DNA from: a virus
DNA: 64,000 nucleotides
Reading direction: 5' to 3' (one strand)
IMG/VR virus record: IMGVR_UViG_3300031758_008397
Coordinates: 22,281 to 86,280 of that record
The stretch's first letter is position 1. Each line of letters starts with the position of its first letter. Shown in pieces: positions 45,945-53,372 of this stretch. Made by a program: the position numbers and the translations under genes. Below the pieces are notes generated by a model. The model worked only from the letters and a program-made list of their open reading frames with translations, had not been told where the DNA came from and made no database searches.

Positions 45945-46535
45945 ATGAATTATATAAAAATACTATGTCAATGTTGTGGAAATCCTAAAGATATAGTCAA
46001 AGGAGAATACAACAGAAAATTGAGATTAGGAACTAAGTTTTATTGTTCTAAGAAATGTTCCTATGAAGATAATAAACATTTACTTATAGAAGGATCTATA
46101 GAATATTCAAAGTCTGAAAAAGGTATTAAACATCTAAATAACATAAGACCTATAAGACCTGCTGAACCCTTTAATTATTTCTTAAGAATAAAAACTAGAA
46201 GGACTAAACAAGAATTTAAGATTTCAATTGAATATCTAAAGGAGTTATGGGCTAAACAGAATGGTCTGTGTGCTATATCTAATTTACCTTTAGAATTACC
46301 TCATGGTGTTGAGGGATTTAGCACCGTAAAACCTTTTAATGGTGCTTCTTTAGACAGAATTAATTCTAATTATGGTTACATTGAAGGTAATGTACAATTT
46401 GTTTGTATGGGTATTAATTTTATGAAAAATGATTGGAATCAAGATTATATTAAAGATTGGATATTAGCAATGTCTAAGTCAGTACTTGACAAATATAAAG
46501 AAGTATTAGATAATAATAAAGTTATTGAAGTCTAA
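45945..46535 (+). CDS. HNH-type endonuclease next to the tmRNA
   Basis: A 196-residue protein. The N-terminus has a zinc-ribbon (CQCC ... FYCSKKC). The C-terminal part contains GLCAISNLPLELP followed by ASLDRINSNYGYIEGNVQFV and INFMKNDW, a common arrangement in free-standing phage HNH nucleases. Its stop codon (GTC TAA) is within the region that can pair with the tmRNA body, so gene and tmRNA are fused end to end. Likely a homing-type nuclease associated with the RNA locus. Confidence 0.65.
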   Translation: MNYIKILCQCCGNPKDIVKGEYNRKLRLGTKFYCSKKCSYEDNKHLLIEGSIEYSKSEKGIKHLNNIRPIRPAEPFNYFLRIKTRRTKQEFKISIEYLKELWAKQNGLCAISNLPLELPHGVEGFSTVKPFNGASLDRINSNYGYIEGNVQFVCMGINFMKNDWNQDYIKDWILAMSKSVLDKYKEVLDNNKVIEV

Positions 46536-46809
46536 AAAGTAGTCTGGTACACGGCGGCTTCAATGCCCCCAGATCCACTTATTTCAGTAGTGTAACGGTA
46601 GCATAAGAGTCTCCAAAACTTTTGGTAATAGTTCAAATCTATTCTGATTTGCCAAGGGTCTGAAAGGTTTCGATGCTAGAAATAACTAATTAGACATGCT
46701 TAGTAGTTTTATGAATGAAAAGCTAGATGACAGAAAAATAAATGGCAACGTTAAAAATAATATTGTTAGCTTCTCTAAAGCACCTGTTTTAGCCTAACAA
46801 TAAATGAAA
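46536..46809 (+). ncRNA. ssrA: circularly permuted (two-piece) tmRNA
   Basis: The 3' acceptor piece comes first: a T-arm-like GGCGGCTTCAATGCCCC and acceptor CAGATCC with discriminator A (46570-46577). The 5' piece begins with GGGTCTG (46656-46662), which pairs with CAGATCC in all seven positions (one G-U), followed by the tmRNA hallmark GGTTTCGATGC. The reading frame at 46750-46797 encodes VKNNIVSFSKAPVLA and ends TAA; cyanobacterial tags have the same N-N-I-V-x-F and A-P-V-x-A pattern. TTAGAC in the body can pair with GTCTAA upstream (P2). The intervening segment holds a tRNA-Trp gene. Confidence 0.85.
46581..46654 (+). tRNA. tRNA-Trp (CCA) inside the tmRNA intervening segment
   Basis: The anticodon arm AGAGT-CTCCAAA-ACTTT gives anticodon CCA at 46613-46615, with U33 and A37A38. 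D-arm GTGT/GCAT with loop AACGGTA; T-arm AATAG-TTCAAAT-CTATT. Acceptor ATTTCAG/CTGATTT has two U-U mismatches near the end. Discriminator G and an encoded CCA follow, as is usual for Trp. It lies between the two tmRNA pieces, so its excision would help mature both. Confidence 0.8.
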
Positions 46810-46837
46810 GGAGTAGTAGAAAATACTACTCCTTTTT
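46810..46837 (+). terminator. rho-independent terminator after tmRNA
   Basis: GGAGTAGTA (46810-46818) and TACTACTCC (46824-46832) pair over nine bases around a five-base loop, followed by TTTTT. It ends the tmRNA transcript. Confidence 0.85.
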
Positions 46838-46864
46838 AAGTCTTAAATTATTTAAAAGAAATTA

Positions 46865-47167
46865 ATGAATAATAAAAAACTAAAGAAAAGACATTTTAGT
46901 AAAGAAATAAGACTCTGCTTTGTTAATAATAAAGCAGACTTAATTAGTAAACTTATTGAAATTTTAACTCAAGAGTTACCAGAAGATATTGATAGTATAA
47001 AAAAGTTTGGTTTTAATTTAGATAATAGTTTGCCTCTTTTAAATTGTGATTTTCATGTTGATTATTCAGGCTTTGAAACCTCAGAAGAATATAGAGAAAG
47101 ACTAAAACTATTAACTGAATTAGCTGATGAGTTTAATTATTTAGAGAAAAATCATGGCCAGAACTAA
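46865..47167 (+). CDS. hypothetical protein
   Basis: A 100-residue protein, basic at the start (NNKKLKKRHFSKEIRLC) and acidic afterwards, predicted helical. First gene after the tmRNA terminator. Overlaps the next gene by 14 bases. Function unknown. Confidence 0.5.
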   Translation: MNNKKLKKRHFSKEIRLCFVNNKADLISKLIEILTQELPEDIDSIKKFGFNLDNSLPLLNCDFHVDYSGFETSEEYRERLKLLTELADEFNYLEKNHGQN

Positions 47168-47531
47168 AAAAGTAAAAGATATTATAGTTGAACCAACTAT
47201 TGAACAAAGTGAATATATATCTATTTCTAGTATGTTTGCTGGTAAAGATTTACTTAAGGATAGTTCTAATTTAAATACAAAATTAAATCCTGAGAATCAC
47301 TACTTTCAGGACATTCATAGACTAGATCCAGAAGGAGACTTGCCCTTTTATTATGTAATTCATTTTGATAATTTACAATATAAGGGTGGTCCTTATAAAA
47401 CTATCTATCAAGCTAATAGAGATTGTGCAATTAAGTTATATGAGTTATATAACTTAGAAGAAACCCCTATCATTGAATGTGAAAAAAAGGTTATTAAGAA
47501 AGATGAAAACAATACAGAAATGGATATATAG
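47154..47531 (+). CDS. hypothetical protein
   Basis: A 125-residue protein with a beta-rich middle (FYYVIHFDNLQYKGGPYKTI). No named domain. The following exported-protein gene starts inside its end. Function unknown. Confidence 0.5.
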   Translation: MARTKKVKDIIVEPTIEQSEYISISSMFAGKDLLKDSSNLNTKLNPENHYFQDIHRLDPEGDLPFYYVIHFDNLQYKGGPYKTIYQANRDCAIKLYELYNLEETPIIECEKKVIKKDENNTEMDI

Positions 47532-47850
47532 TCTATTATTTGCACTAAGCTTAAATGTTTATGCTTTTCCTGCACTATCTACTAATGTAAGAGAAGTAAG
47601 AGAAGTAATAGAAGTATCACAAAAGAAGCATATACAAGCAGAACATATTAAAGGCTTTGATACATATGATCATCCAATTGATTATCATATAGAAGAACAA
47701 TATATCTTAAGATTTAAAGATAGAAATGGTTTTTTTGTTGTTCCAAAAAGAGTATATGATAAAACAGAAGTTGGAGATATGTTCACAACAGAAGATGACC
47801 AATTGTATTATTGTAGATATATAGATAACTGTTATGATTCAACTCTCTAA
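47503..47850 (+). CDS. exported hypothetical protein
   Basis: A 115-residue protein from the ATG that places a Lys-rich start before a hydrophobic core (MKTIQKWIYSLLFALSLNV...) and an A-F-P-A cleavage region near residue 25. An earlier in-frame ATG would bury this signal peptide. The mature part is acidic and beta-rich. Predicted periplasmic; function unknown. Confidence 0.5.
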   Translation: MKTIQKWIYSLLFALSLNVYAFPALSTNVREVREVIEVSQKKHIQAEHIKGFDTYDHPIDYHIEEQYILRFKDRNGFFVVPKRVYDKTEVGDMFTTEDDQLYYCRYIDNCYDSTL

Positions 47851-48829
47851 ACTAAGAGATATTAAAAAGGTAATATCTCTTAGTTTCTATGAAAATAGAA
47901 TTGATCTTTTTAGAATACTATATAACTTGAATAAGTTATTAGAAAAGGTAGAACAAGATTTAAACTATATGCTTCCTAATATTTATATAGATAGTCCTCA
48001 AGCTAACTGTATTTCTATAAAAGCGTTTAAAGATCATATTGAATTAAAGTTTTTTAAGTCAGTTGCAACTTCTAATTATATATATATATACAATGTAAGA
48101 TTTTATAAAGGTGGTTATTTCATTAATAACAACAAACATAAAGCATCTTATAAAGATTTACTAAAGTTTATTGATTCCTTTTACAACATTAAACAAAGAT
48201 CTTTGGCTTATAGTTTAGACACATTATGTCCAGGCTTATACATTTGGTTTTTTAATACATATATTATACTTGGCGGTGACATATGCCCTGCTAACTATAA
48301 CTATGTTATACCTACTAAATTAGGCTTTGGATTTGTATTTCCTAGTCTTGATCATTGGCACACACCATTTAAACAATTTAAAAAAAATATGACGTTAGAA
48401 GAGTTACTTAAATATAATAATCCTTTAGATGGTTTAGAAGCTATTTATAAAGAATATAATTTATTAGGTGTAGAAGAAGAGAATGATCCTAATGCACCTA
48501 ATATAAGTCAAGAAGAAAAAGAGCTTAGACAACAAAATCTAATTATGAAAAAGAAATATGGATGGGCTTTCTCTGATCTTTGGAACTTAGATGACGTTAT
48601 ATTTAAGTTTATTCTTCCCAGATTATATGTGTTTTATAAAGAAGATGTTGAAGGTAGACAGGATGTTTATCTTGATGAAGGAAGTTGGGCAGACATTGTT
48701 AAAGATATCTTAAGAATGATTCTACTTAATCTAGAACATGATGGTAGTGGCTTTACTCCTAAAGAAAGTATGATTCATATTAATGGTATGACTTTATTAG
48801 CAAGGTATATTAGAAGACTATGGATTTAA
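47834..48829 (+). CDS. hypothetical protein with a C-terminal domain shared with the next gene
   Basis: A 331-residue protein. Its last 120 residues (YGWAFSDLWNLDDVIFKFIL ... RLYVFYKEDVEG, then SWADIVKDIL and ARYIRRLWI) match the neighbouring 135-residue protein closely. The N-terminal 200 residues are beta-rich and unrelated. Overlaps its neighbours by 17 and 10 bases. Function unknown. Confidence 0.55.
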   Translation: MIQLSKLRDIKKVISLSFYENRIDLFRILYNLNKLLEKVEQDLNYMLPNIYIDSPQANCISIKAFKDHIELKFFKSVATSNYIYIYNVRFYKGGYFINNNKHKASYKDLLKFIDSFYNIKQRSLAYSLDTLCPGLYIWFFNTYIILGGDICPANYNYVIPTKLGFGFVFPSLDHWHTPFKQFKKNMTLEELLKYNNPLDGLEAIYKEYNLLGVEEENDPNAPNISQEEKELRQQNLIMKKKYGWAFSDLWNLDDVIFKFILPRLYVFYKEDVEGRQDVYLDEGSWADIVKDILRMILLNLEHDGSGFTPKESMIHINGMTLLARYIRRLWI

Positions 48830-49227
48830 CAACTTTATTAGCCTTTGAGGATTATAAAGAAGGATTAAAAGCCCTCTATGAAAGATATGATTTAACATTA
48901 GGATATAAGGATTATGATGCCTCTGAAGAAGAAACTATACAATATCTAAATAGTAATTATGGTTGGAATACAACTGAACTGTGGAATTTGGATGATACAA
49001 TAACTAGATTTCTTGTTTCTAGATTATATGTATTTTATAAGTTAGATGACAGTACTTCTCAAGAGTTTGAAGAAGGTAGTTGGGGTGATATTTTAAAAAG
49101 TATATTAGAAGGATTATTAATGATGTTGTATACCAAAGAAGGGTTTGAACAACCTAATAGAGATGAAAAGATTATTAATGATGCAACTATGCTATTAGGT
49201 AAATATTTTAGAAGATTATGGAATTAA
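48820..49227 (+). CDS. hypothetical protein, paralogue of the preceding C-terminal domain
   Basis: A 135-residue helical protein with YGWNTTELWNLDDTITRFL, RLYVFYKLDD, EGSWGDILKSIL and GKYFRRLWN, each matching the end of the preceding protein. The pair looks like a duplication in which one copy gained an N-terminal domain. Function unknown. Confidence 0.55.
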   Translation: MDLTTLLAFEDYKEGLKALYERYDLTLGYKDYDASEEETIQYLNSNYGWNTTELWNLDDTITRFLVSRLYVFYKLDDSTSQEFEEGSWGDILKSILEGLLMMLYTKEGFEQPNRDEKIINDATMLLGKYFRRLWN

Positions 49228-49230
49228 ATA

Positions 49231-50004
49231 ATGAGATTTCAACCTCTTAGTGATATTCATTTAGAGTTTTATAAAGATAGTAGTACTGTAAAAATAAAAG
49301 ATACTGATAGTGACTGTATTATTTTAGCTGGTGATATACATACTAAAACAAGAGCTATTAAATGGTTGTTAGATCAAAAGATTAATAAGCCAATATTTTA
49401 TATATGTGGTAATCATGAGTTTTATGGAACTAACTGGCCTAGAAATATAGATAAGTTAAAAGAAGCTGCCAAAGACACAAATATACATGTATTAGAAAAT
49501 GATTATTATATTTTTAAAGATTGGATAATCTTAGGCTGTACTTTGTGGACAGATTATAAATTATTAGAACCTATTGTTCCTCAACAATTAGCAATGTCTG
49601 CTTGTTTTAAAGGAATGAATGATTTTTATAAAATTAGAAATAGTAATTTTGGCTATAAAAAGATTATACCCTCTGATTTATTACATGCTCATTATGAATC
49701 TGTTGATTTTTTAAAGACATACTTAGAAGTATTTAATGGATGTAATATAGCTGTATTAACACATCATACTCCTTCTATAAAATGTATTGATCCTACATAT
49801 CATAAAGATATTTTAAGTGCCGCTTATGCTTCTAACTTAGATGAGTTTGTTGCTTATAGTGGGGCTAAGATTTGGTTTACAGGTCATACTCATTATAAGT
49901 ATAAAAAGTTTATGCTTGGAGACACATTATTGGTATCTAATCCAATGGGTTATTTAAATTATATTAATGAAGATTTTGATCCTAAACAAGTAGAAGAAGT
50001 GTAA
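49231..50004 (+). CDS. calcineurin-like metallophosphoesterase
   Basis: A 257-residue protein with the full metallophosphoesterase signature: LSDIHLEFY (D-x-H) near residue 6, LAGDIHTK (G-D) near 31, ICGNHEFY (G-N-H-E) near 60, THHTPS near 180 and FTGHTHYKYK (G-H-x-H) near 218. It binds two metal ions and hydrolyses phosphoesters; the substrate is unknown (nucleotides, RNA ends and protein phosphates are all possible). It overlaps the next gene by one base. Confidence 0.85.
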   Translation: MRFQPLSDIHLEFYKDSSTVKIKDTDSDCIILAGDIHTKTRAIKWLLDQKINKPIFYICGNHEFYGTNWPRNIDKLKEAAKDTNIHVLENDYYIFKDWIILGCTLWTDYKLLEPIVPQQLAMSACFKGMNDFYKIRNSNFGYKKIIPSDLLHAHYESVDFLKTYLEVFNGCNIAVLTHHTPSIKCIDPTYHKDILSAAYASNLDEFVAYSGAKIWFTGHTHYKYKKFMLGDTLLVSNPMGYLNYINEDFDPKQVEEV

Positions 50005-50351
50005 TGAGTAATCATTTAGAAGAAGAAACAAAAGATAATATTATAAGACATTTAATAATAAAGATTGATGTTTTAAAAGAAGATAAAAGAGCACTCTATA
50101 AAGTAATTGAAGATGCACAACAAAAGATTTATAAATTAAAACATATTATTAATGATTTTACAAATCTTACTGTTAAGCCTAAATTTGAAATTGGAGATAA
50201 AGTAAATATATTTCTTGATAGTGATACTACTTATGTAATTCAAGACTATATGTATGAACAGTCTTACCCAGTCTATAATATAATTCCTCTTGGTAGCACA
50301 AGTGAAGATGATATTGAAACAGTCTCAGAAATGGACTTAATAAAAATATAA
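50004..50351 (+). CDS. hypothetical coiled-coil protein, paralogue A
   Basis: A 115-residue protein: an amphipathic helix over residues 10-60, then a small beta domain (KFEIGDKVNIFLDSDTTYVI ... PVYNI). The gene at 51691 has the same plan and a matching P-V-Y-x-L/I. Starts on the last base of the preceding stop. Function unknown. Confidence 0.5.
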   Translation: MSNHLEEETKDNIIRHLIIKIDVLKEDKRALYKVIEDAQQKIYKLKHIINDFTNLTVKPKFEIGDKVNIFLDSDTTYVIQDYMYEQSYPVYNIIPLGSTSEDDIETVSEMDLIKI

Positions 50352-50374
50352 ATACAATAGAAAGTCATTAATAT

Positions 50375-50548
50375 ATGAATAAAAAAGATGTTTTTATGAT
50401 AAGTATAAATAAAGAAGATGTAAGACAAATTGTAAATGAGCAGATTGAATTACATGAAAGCAAAGGAAGAAAGTATGGATATCTAGGCTTATGTATATTT
50501 CTTTCTACATATATGTTTCTTTTATATCTAATTGTGGCTAAACAATGA
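50375..50548 (+). CDS. small single-span membrane protein
   Basis: A 57-residue protein: polar N-terminal half (MNKKDVFMISINKEDV...) and one hydrophobic segment near the end (GYLGLCIFLSTYMFLLYLIV). Likely anchored with a cytoplasmic N-terminus. Four-base overlap with the next gene. Function unknown. Confidence 0.5.
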   Translation: MNKKDVFMISINKEDVRQIVNEQIELHESKGRKYGYLGLCIFLSTYMFLLYLIVAKQ

Positions 50549-51198
50549 AGGATCTTATAATTAATGCATATCCTTGTAAATATCTAATTGCAGTTCAAGA
50601 TAGTTCTGAGAACTATGTAATTGAGTCTAAAAGTATATTTAATTGGGTAATTACTAAGAAGGATGATACTAATAATGTATTAGAAAAGGATCTTTCTTGG
50701 GTCAACTATTTATCAGCAAAGGACAAAAATAATTACTTATTTAACACTTTTGAAGATGCTTTTGCCTTTCTTAAGTTATATATACATCATCAAGAAATAA
50801 TAAATCATCAATTAGAGATGCATAAAAAAGAACTACACTTACTAAAACAAGAGTTTGATGTAGATCCTATTTATGCTGTTGGTGATCTTTATTTAGATCT
50901 TGATGTTTGTATATCTCCAACAGATATTGAAGATATATTAAAAAGATATTCAGTCTTTATTAGTGGCATTGTAAATAAAAGTGGTAATCCTTTTGGTGGT
51001 GTGCAAATTACAATTAGATCCCTCTCTGAGTTGTTATTTATTGAAGATACTTTAAAAAAGATTCAAAAAGATAACAACTATGAGATTGTAAATTACTTTA
51101 ATTTTAGTCAACCCTCAATATCAAAGACAGCCCCTTTATGTTATTATTGGCAGGTTTGTGACACTTATACTAGACATTTTACTTTTATTAAAAAGTAA
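50545..51198 (+). CDS. hypothetical protein
   Basis: A 217-residue protein. Possible N-terminal beta domain, a central helical segment with HHQEIINHQLEMHKKELHLL, and an alpha/beta C-terminal part. No named motif. Function unknown. Confidence 0.5.
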   Translation: MKDLIINAYPCKYLIAVQDSSENYVIESKSIFNWVITKKDDTNNVLEKDLSWVNYLSAKDKNNYLFNTFEDAFAFLKLYIHHQEIINHQLEMHKKELHLLKQEFDVDPIYAVGDLYLDLDVCISPTDIEDILKRYSVFISGIVNKSGNPFGGVQITIRSLSELLFIEDTLKKIQKDNNYEIVNYFNFSQPSISKTAPLCYYWQVCDTYTRHFTFIKK

Positions 51199-51219
51199 AA
51201 AAATTAAGTTTGATTTTAA

Positions 51220-51227
51220 TATAAATA
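51220..51227 (+). promoter_or_regulatory. T4-late-like TATAAATA motif
   Basis: TATAAATA 23 bases before the next ATG, in a 52-base intergenic gap; spacing is compatible with a late promoter. Low specificity in this AT-rich sequence. Confidence 0.3.
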
Positions 51228-51250
51228 AATAATTTACTTAATAAAAAATC

Positions 51251-51679
51251 ATGTCTAGAAAAATAACTGTTACTCAAGATCAAATCAATAACATTTTAGA
51301 TACTGCTGAAACACAAGAAACTATTTTTTGGAATAAAGAACTATTAATAAGTTATAGAATTTATAATGGCTTTACTATTACAGGAAGGGGAGCTTGTGTT
51401 GATCCTAATTACTTTGATATACAATTAGGTAGAAAGTATGCTAGAGAAGATGCTGCTAATCAACTATGGCAGTTAGAAGGTTATTTATTACAGAATAAAA
51501 TGCATAATGAAAAAGCATCTAACTGTAATAATGAGTGTAAGTGTTCTTCTAAAAAAGAACCTAGAACAAGAGAAGAATGGACTGCTCTATTTAGTTCTTA
51601 TGACTTTGTAGATGAGCAAGGACATTCTTTAACTATGTGTACAGACTTTATTGATCTTGTTGAATTAGCTGTTAGATAA
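51251..51679 (+). CDS. hypothetical protein with cysteine cluster
   Basis: A 142-residue protein. An N-terminal region with GFTITGRGACVDPNYFD, then a Cys pair cluster (CNNECKC near 95) typical of a metal site, then a helical tail. Not recognised. It precedes the first tRNA-like cluster. Confidence 0.5.
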   Translation: MSRKITVTQDQINNILDTAETQETIFWNKELLISYRIYNGFTITGRGACVDPNYFDIQLGRKYAREDAANQLWQLEGYLLQNKMHNEKASNCNNECKCSSKKEPRTREEWTALFSSYDFVDEQGHSLTMCTDFIDLVELAVR

Positions 51680-51690
51680 AAAGTTATTAT

Positions 51691-52011
51691 ATGAAAGATG
51701 TAAGCCTTCAAAGAGAGATGTTGACTCTTTTAAATAATAAAATAGAAGATTTAAAAGAGCAAATTAGATTAAAAGATGTAATAAATAAAGAATTAACAAA
51801 GATAATAGAACAACAAGAGACTATAATAAAGTCTCTTGTTTTAACAATAAAAACTCCTAAATATAAAAGAAAGGATATTGTTTCTATTGTAGGAGAAGGT
51901 GATGAAAGATATACTGTTGAAGGTTGTTCTTCTTATTTTCCTGTTTATACTTTAACTAGTATTATAGATAATTCTGTAAGAGAATCTATATTAGAATGTG
52001 AAATAGTTTGA
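51691..52011 (+). CDS. hypothetical coiled-coil protein, paralogue B
   Basis: A 106-residue protein with a strong N-terminal coiled coil (residues 5-55, heptads of Leu/Ile/Lys/Glu) and a C-terminal beta domain (KYKRKDIVSIVGEGDERYTV, then FPVYTL). It matches the gene at 50004 in layout. The TTGACA of the following RNA promoter overlaps its last codons. Confidence 0.5.
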   Translation: MKDVSLQREMLTLLNNKIEDLKEQIRLKDVINKELTKIIEQQETIIKSLVLTIKTPKYKRKDIVSIVGEGDERYTVEGCSSYFPVYTLTSIIDNSVRESILECEIV

Positions 52012-52036
52012 CATGTTAATGTAAATGTGTTATAAG
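52008..52036 (+). promoter_or_regulatory. sigma70-type promoter of the first tRNA cluster
   Basis: TTGACA (52008-52013), 17-base spacer, TATAAG (52031-52036). The start point would fall near 52043, at the beginning of the tRNA-like element. Confidence 0.65.
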
Positions 52037-52038
52037 TA

Positions 52039-52145
52039 TATTAATACTATATTAGTAAAGTAGAAGCTAATTAAGTTTAGTGCCAGAAGTTAATATCTGG
52101 TACAAGTAAAAATCTTGTTGCTTGCGATGATATATAGTATTAATA
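52039..52145 (+). ncRNA. tRNA-like RNA with 8-base anticodon loop
   Basis: D-arm CTAA/TTAG (52067-52080), anticodon-type stem CCAGA/TCTGG around AGTTAATA (52088-52095), and T-arm ACAAG-TAAAAAT-CTTGT (52102-52118). The acceptor is weak, but a perfect 14-bp helix TATTAATACTATAT with its complement encloses everything. Reading loop positions 3-5 gives TTA (would read TAA); counting from the 3' side gives TAA (Leu) with U33. So it is either a Leu-like or an ochre-type tRNA with an expanded loop, or a non-tRNA structure. Confidence 0.5.
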
Positions 52146-52149
52146 ATAA

Positions 52150-52223
52150 GTGGGTATAGCTCAGAAGAAAAGAGTGCTGGCTTTGGGAGCCAGAGGCCGC
52201 AGGTTTAAGCCCTGCTACCCGCA
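52150..52223 (+). tRNA. tRNA-Pro (TGG)
   Basis: Acceptor GTGGGTA/TACCCGC, D-arm GCTC/GAGT, anticodon arm CTGGC-TTTGGGA-GCCAG with TGG, T-arm GCAGG-TTTAAGC-CCTGC. All stems are intact and the discriminator is A. No CCA is encoded. It follows the tRNA-like element by four bases and is ended by a strong terminator. Confidence 0.9.
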
Positions 52224-52230
52224 TTTATTA

Positions 52231-52269
52231 AAAAAAAGAGAGTTGTTAAACACTAACTCTCTTTTTTTT
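52231..52269 (+). terminator. rho-independent terminator after tRNA-Pro
   Basis: GAGAGTT (52238-52244) pairs with AACTCTC (52255-52261), followed by eight T; an A-run precedes it, so it also works for the convergent HNH gene on the minus strand. Confidence 0.85.
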
Positions 52270-52273
52270 GTAT

Positions 52274-53005
52274 TTACTTTTTCTTTTTATAATCAACTTC
52301 TAATTTAATACATCTTTTTTTTACAGCATTATCACTTACATCAAATATCTTTCCTATATAAACCATAGGATATTTATCTACTAATTCTTGTAGTTCTTCT
52401 TTTGTAACTTCAAATTTTAAAGGACGTGAAAAGTTTACTTTATTATTTATCTTAGAGCATTTACCACATCTTGTAGATTTTATATGTATATTACAGTTAC
52501 AATCTACACATTTGTTTTGAATGATCTCTTTTCTTCTTCCTCTACCAGCATAAGTTTCTGTTTGAGTGTGACAGTTAGGACATAAGAATCTAAGATTTTC
52601 TAATCTATTATCACTATTAATTCCATTAATATGATCTAATTGAAGAACTAATTCTTGATTATTCCAATGTCCAGGGTTATTACAAATAGAACATTTATAT
52701 TTTAATAGATTTTCTTTTACTAATCTTCTTTTTAGATCTTGTCTGCTATATGTGGAATTTTCTACTAATATTTTATCTAAATCAAGAGCATTAATCCCTC
52801 CAAAAGATTTTGCTTTTCTATTTTTATTTAACTTGTCTAAAGATAAACTATCTTCTTTTATTCTATTGTTTAATTCTTTGTAATTATTTCCATGAAGAGA
52901 CATATCAATTTTTAAAAGAACTTCAGCTAAAGTATTACAGCTATTTAATATATCTTGTAATTTATCTTTATCTAATTTCCAAATTGTATTATGCATACTT
53001 TTCAT
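52274..53005 (-). CDS. HNH endonuclease
   Basis: A 243-residue free-standing HNH nuclease. CSICNN then LQLDHINGINSDNRLENLRF and CPNCHTQTETYAGR form the zinc-coordinated HNH core at about residues 100-150. A second Cys set (KCVDC ... RCGKC) follows, then an HTH-like C-terminus (VGKIFDVSDNAVKKRC-type). It sits between two tRNA clusters, on the opposite strand, and is probably a homing-type nuclease for this locus. Confidence 0.8.
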   Translation of the reverse strand: MKSMHNTIWKLDKDKLQDILNSCNTLAEVLLKIDMSLHGNNYKELNNRIKEDSLSLDKLNKNRKAKSFGGINALDLDKILVENSTYSRQDLKRRLVKENLLKYKCSICNNPGHWNNQELVLQLDHINGINSDNRLENLRFLCPNCHTQTETYAGRGRRKEIIQNKCVDCNCNIHIKSTRCGKCSKINNKVNFSRPLKFEVTKEELQELVDKYPMVYIGKIFDVSDNAVKKRCIKLEVDYKKKK

Positions 53006-53076
53006 AATAATTGAATCTTGTAGTAATTAACAGCAATTATACTACAAGGTTTAATAACTTGTCAAATAATATTAAC

Positions 53077-53105
53077 TTGACAAACATATTACTTTAATGT
53101 ATTAT
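53077..53105 (+). promoter_or_regulatory. sigma70-type promoter of the Met/Ile tRNA cluster
   Basis: TTGACA (53077-53082), 17-base spacer, TATTAT (53100-53105). Transcription would begin near 53112, just ahead of the first tRNA. Confidence 0.7.
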
Positions 53106-53116
53106 ATTAAAATATG

Positions 53117-53189
53117 GCGGGGTGTGGTAGTAGTAACCAATCACTCTCATAAGGTGAAATCAAGGCAGTGTGCAAATCCTGCCCCCGCA
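53117..53189 (+). tRNA. tRNA-Met-like (CAT)
   Basis: Acceptor GCGGGG/CCCCGC, D-stem TGGT/ACCA with a seven-base loop lacking the usual GG, anticodon arm TCACT-CTCATAA-GGTGA with CAT. The T-arm keeps TGCAAAT in the loop but its 5' strand (GGCAGTG) is one base longer than the 3' strand (CCTGCC), giving a bulge. The following tRNA has the same bulge. It could read AUG or, if lysidine-modified, AUA. Confidence 0.65.
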
Positions 53190-53227
53190 ATTTAACTATA
53201 TTACTAATATTAATTTAGTTATTCTTA

Positions 53228-53319
53228 GTAAGATGTGGTAGTAGAATATGTAGTAATACATTAACCAGTCTCCGCTTATATTGGAGAGATCAAGGCATGG
53301 TGCAAATCCTGTTCTTACA
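53228..53319 (+). tRNA. tRNA-Ile-like (TAT) with hairpin in the D-loop
   Basis: Acceptor GTAAGA/TCTTAC; D-stem TGGT/ACCA as in the neighbou­ring tRNA-Met but the D-loop holds an extra hairpin ATGTA-GTAA-TACAT (about 17 bases). Anticodon arm TCTCCG-CTTATAT-TGGAGA with TAT (AUA). T-arm GGCATGG/CCTGTT has the same one-base bulge around TGCAAAT. The two tRNAs are clearly related, probably by duplication. Confidence 0.6.
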
Positions 53320-53372
53320 ATTAACTATAGTAAAATATAGTTAAACTTATACTTAATAAATTATGGCTAAAT

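Noticed and set aside
52039-52145. Definite ochre suppressor tRNA
   Set aside because: The loop has eight bases and TTA would lack U33, so the anticodon cannot be fixed from sequence.
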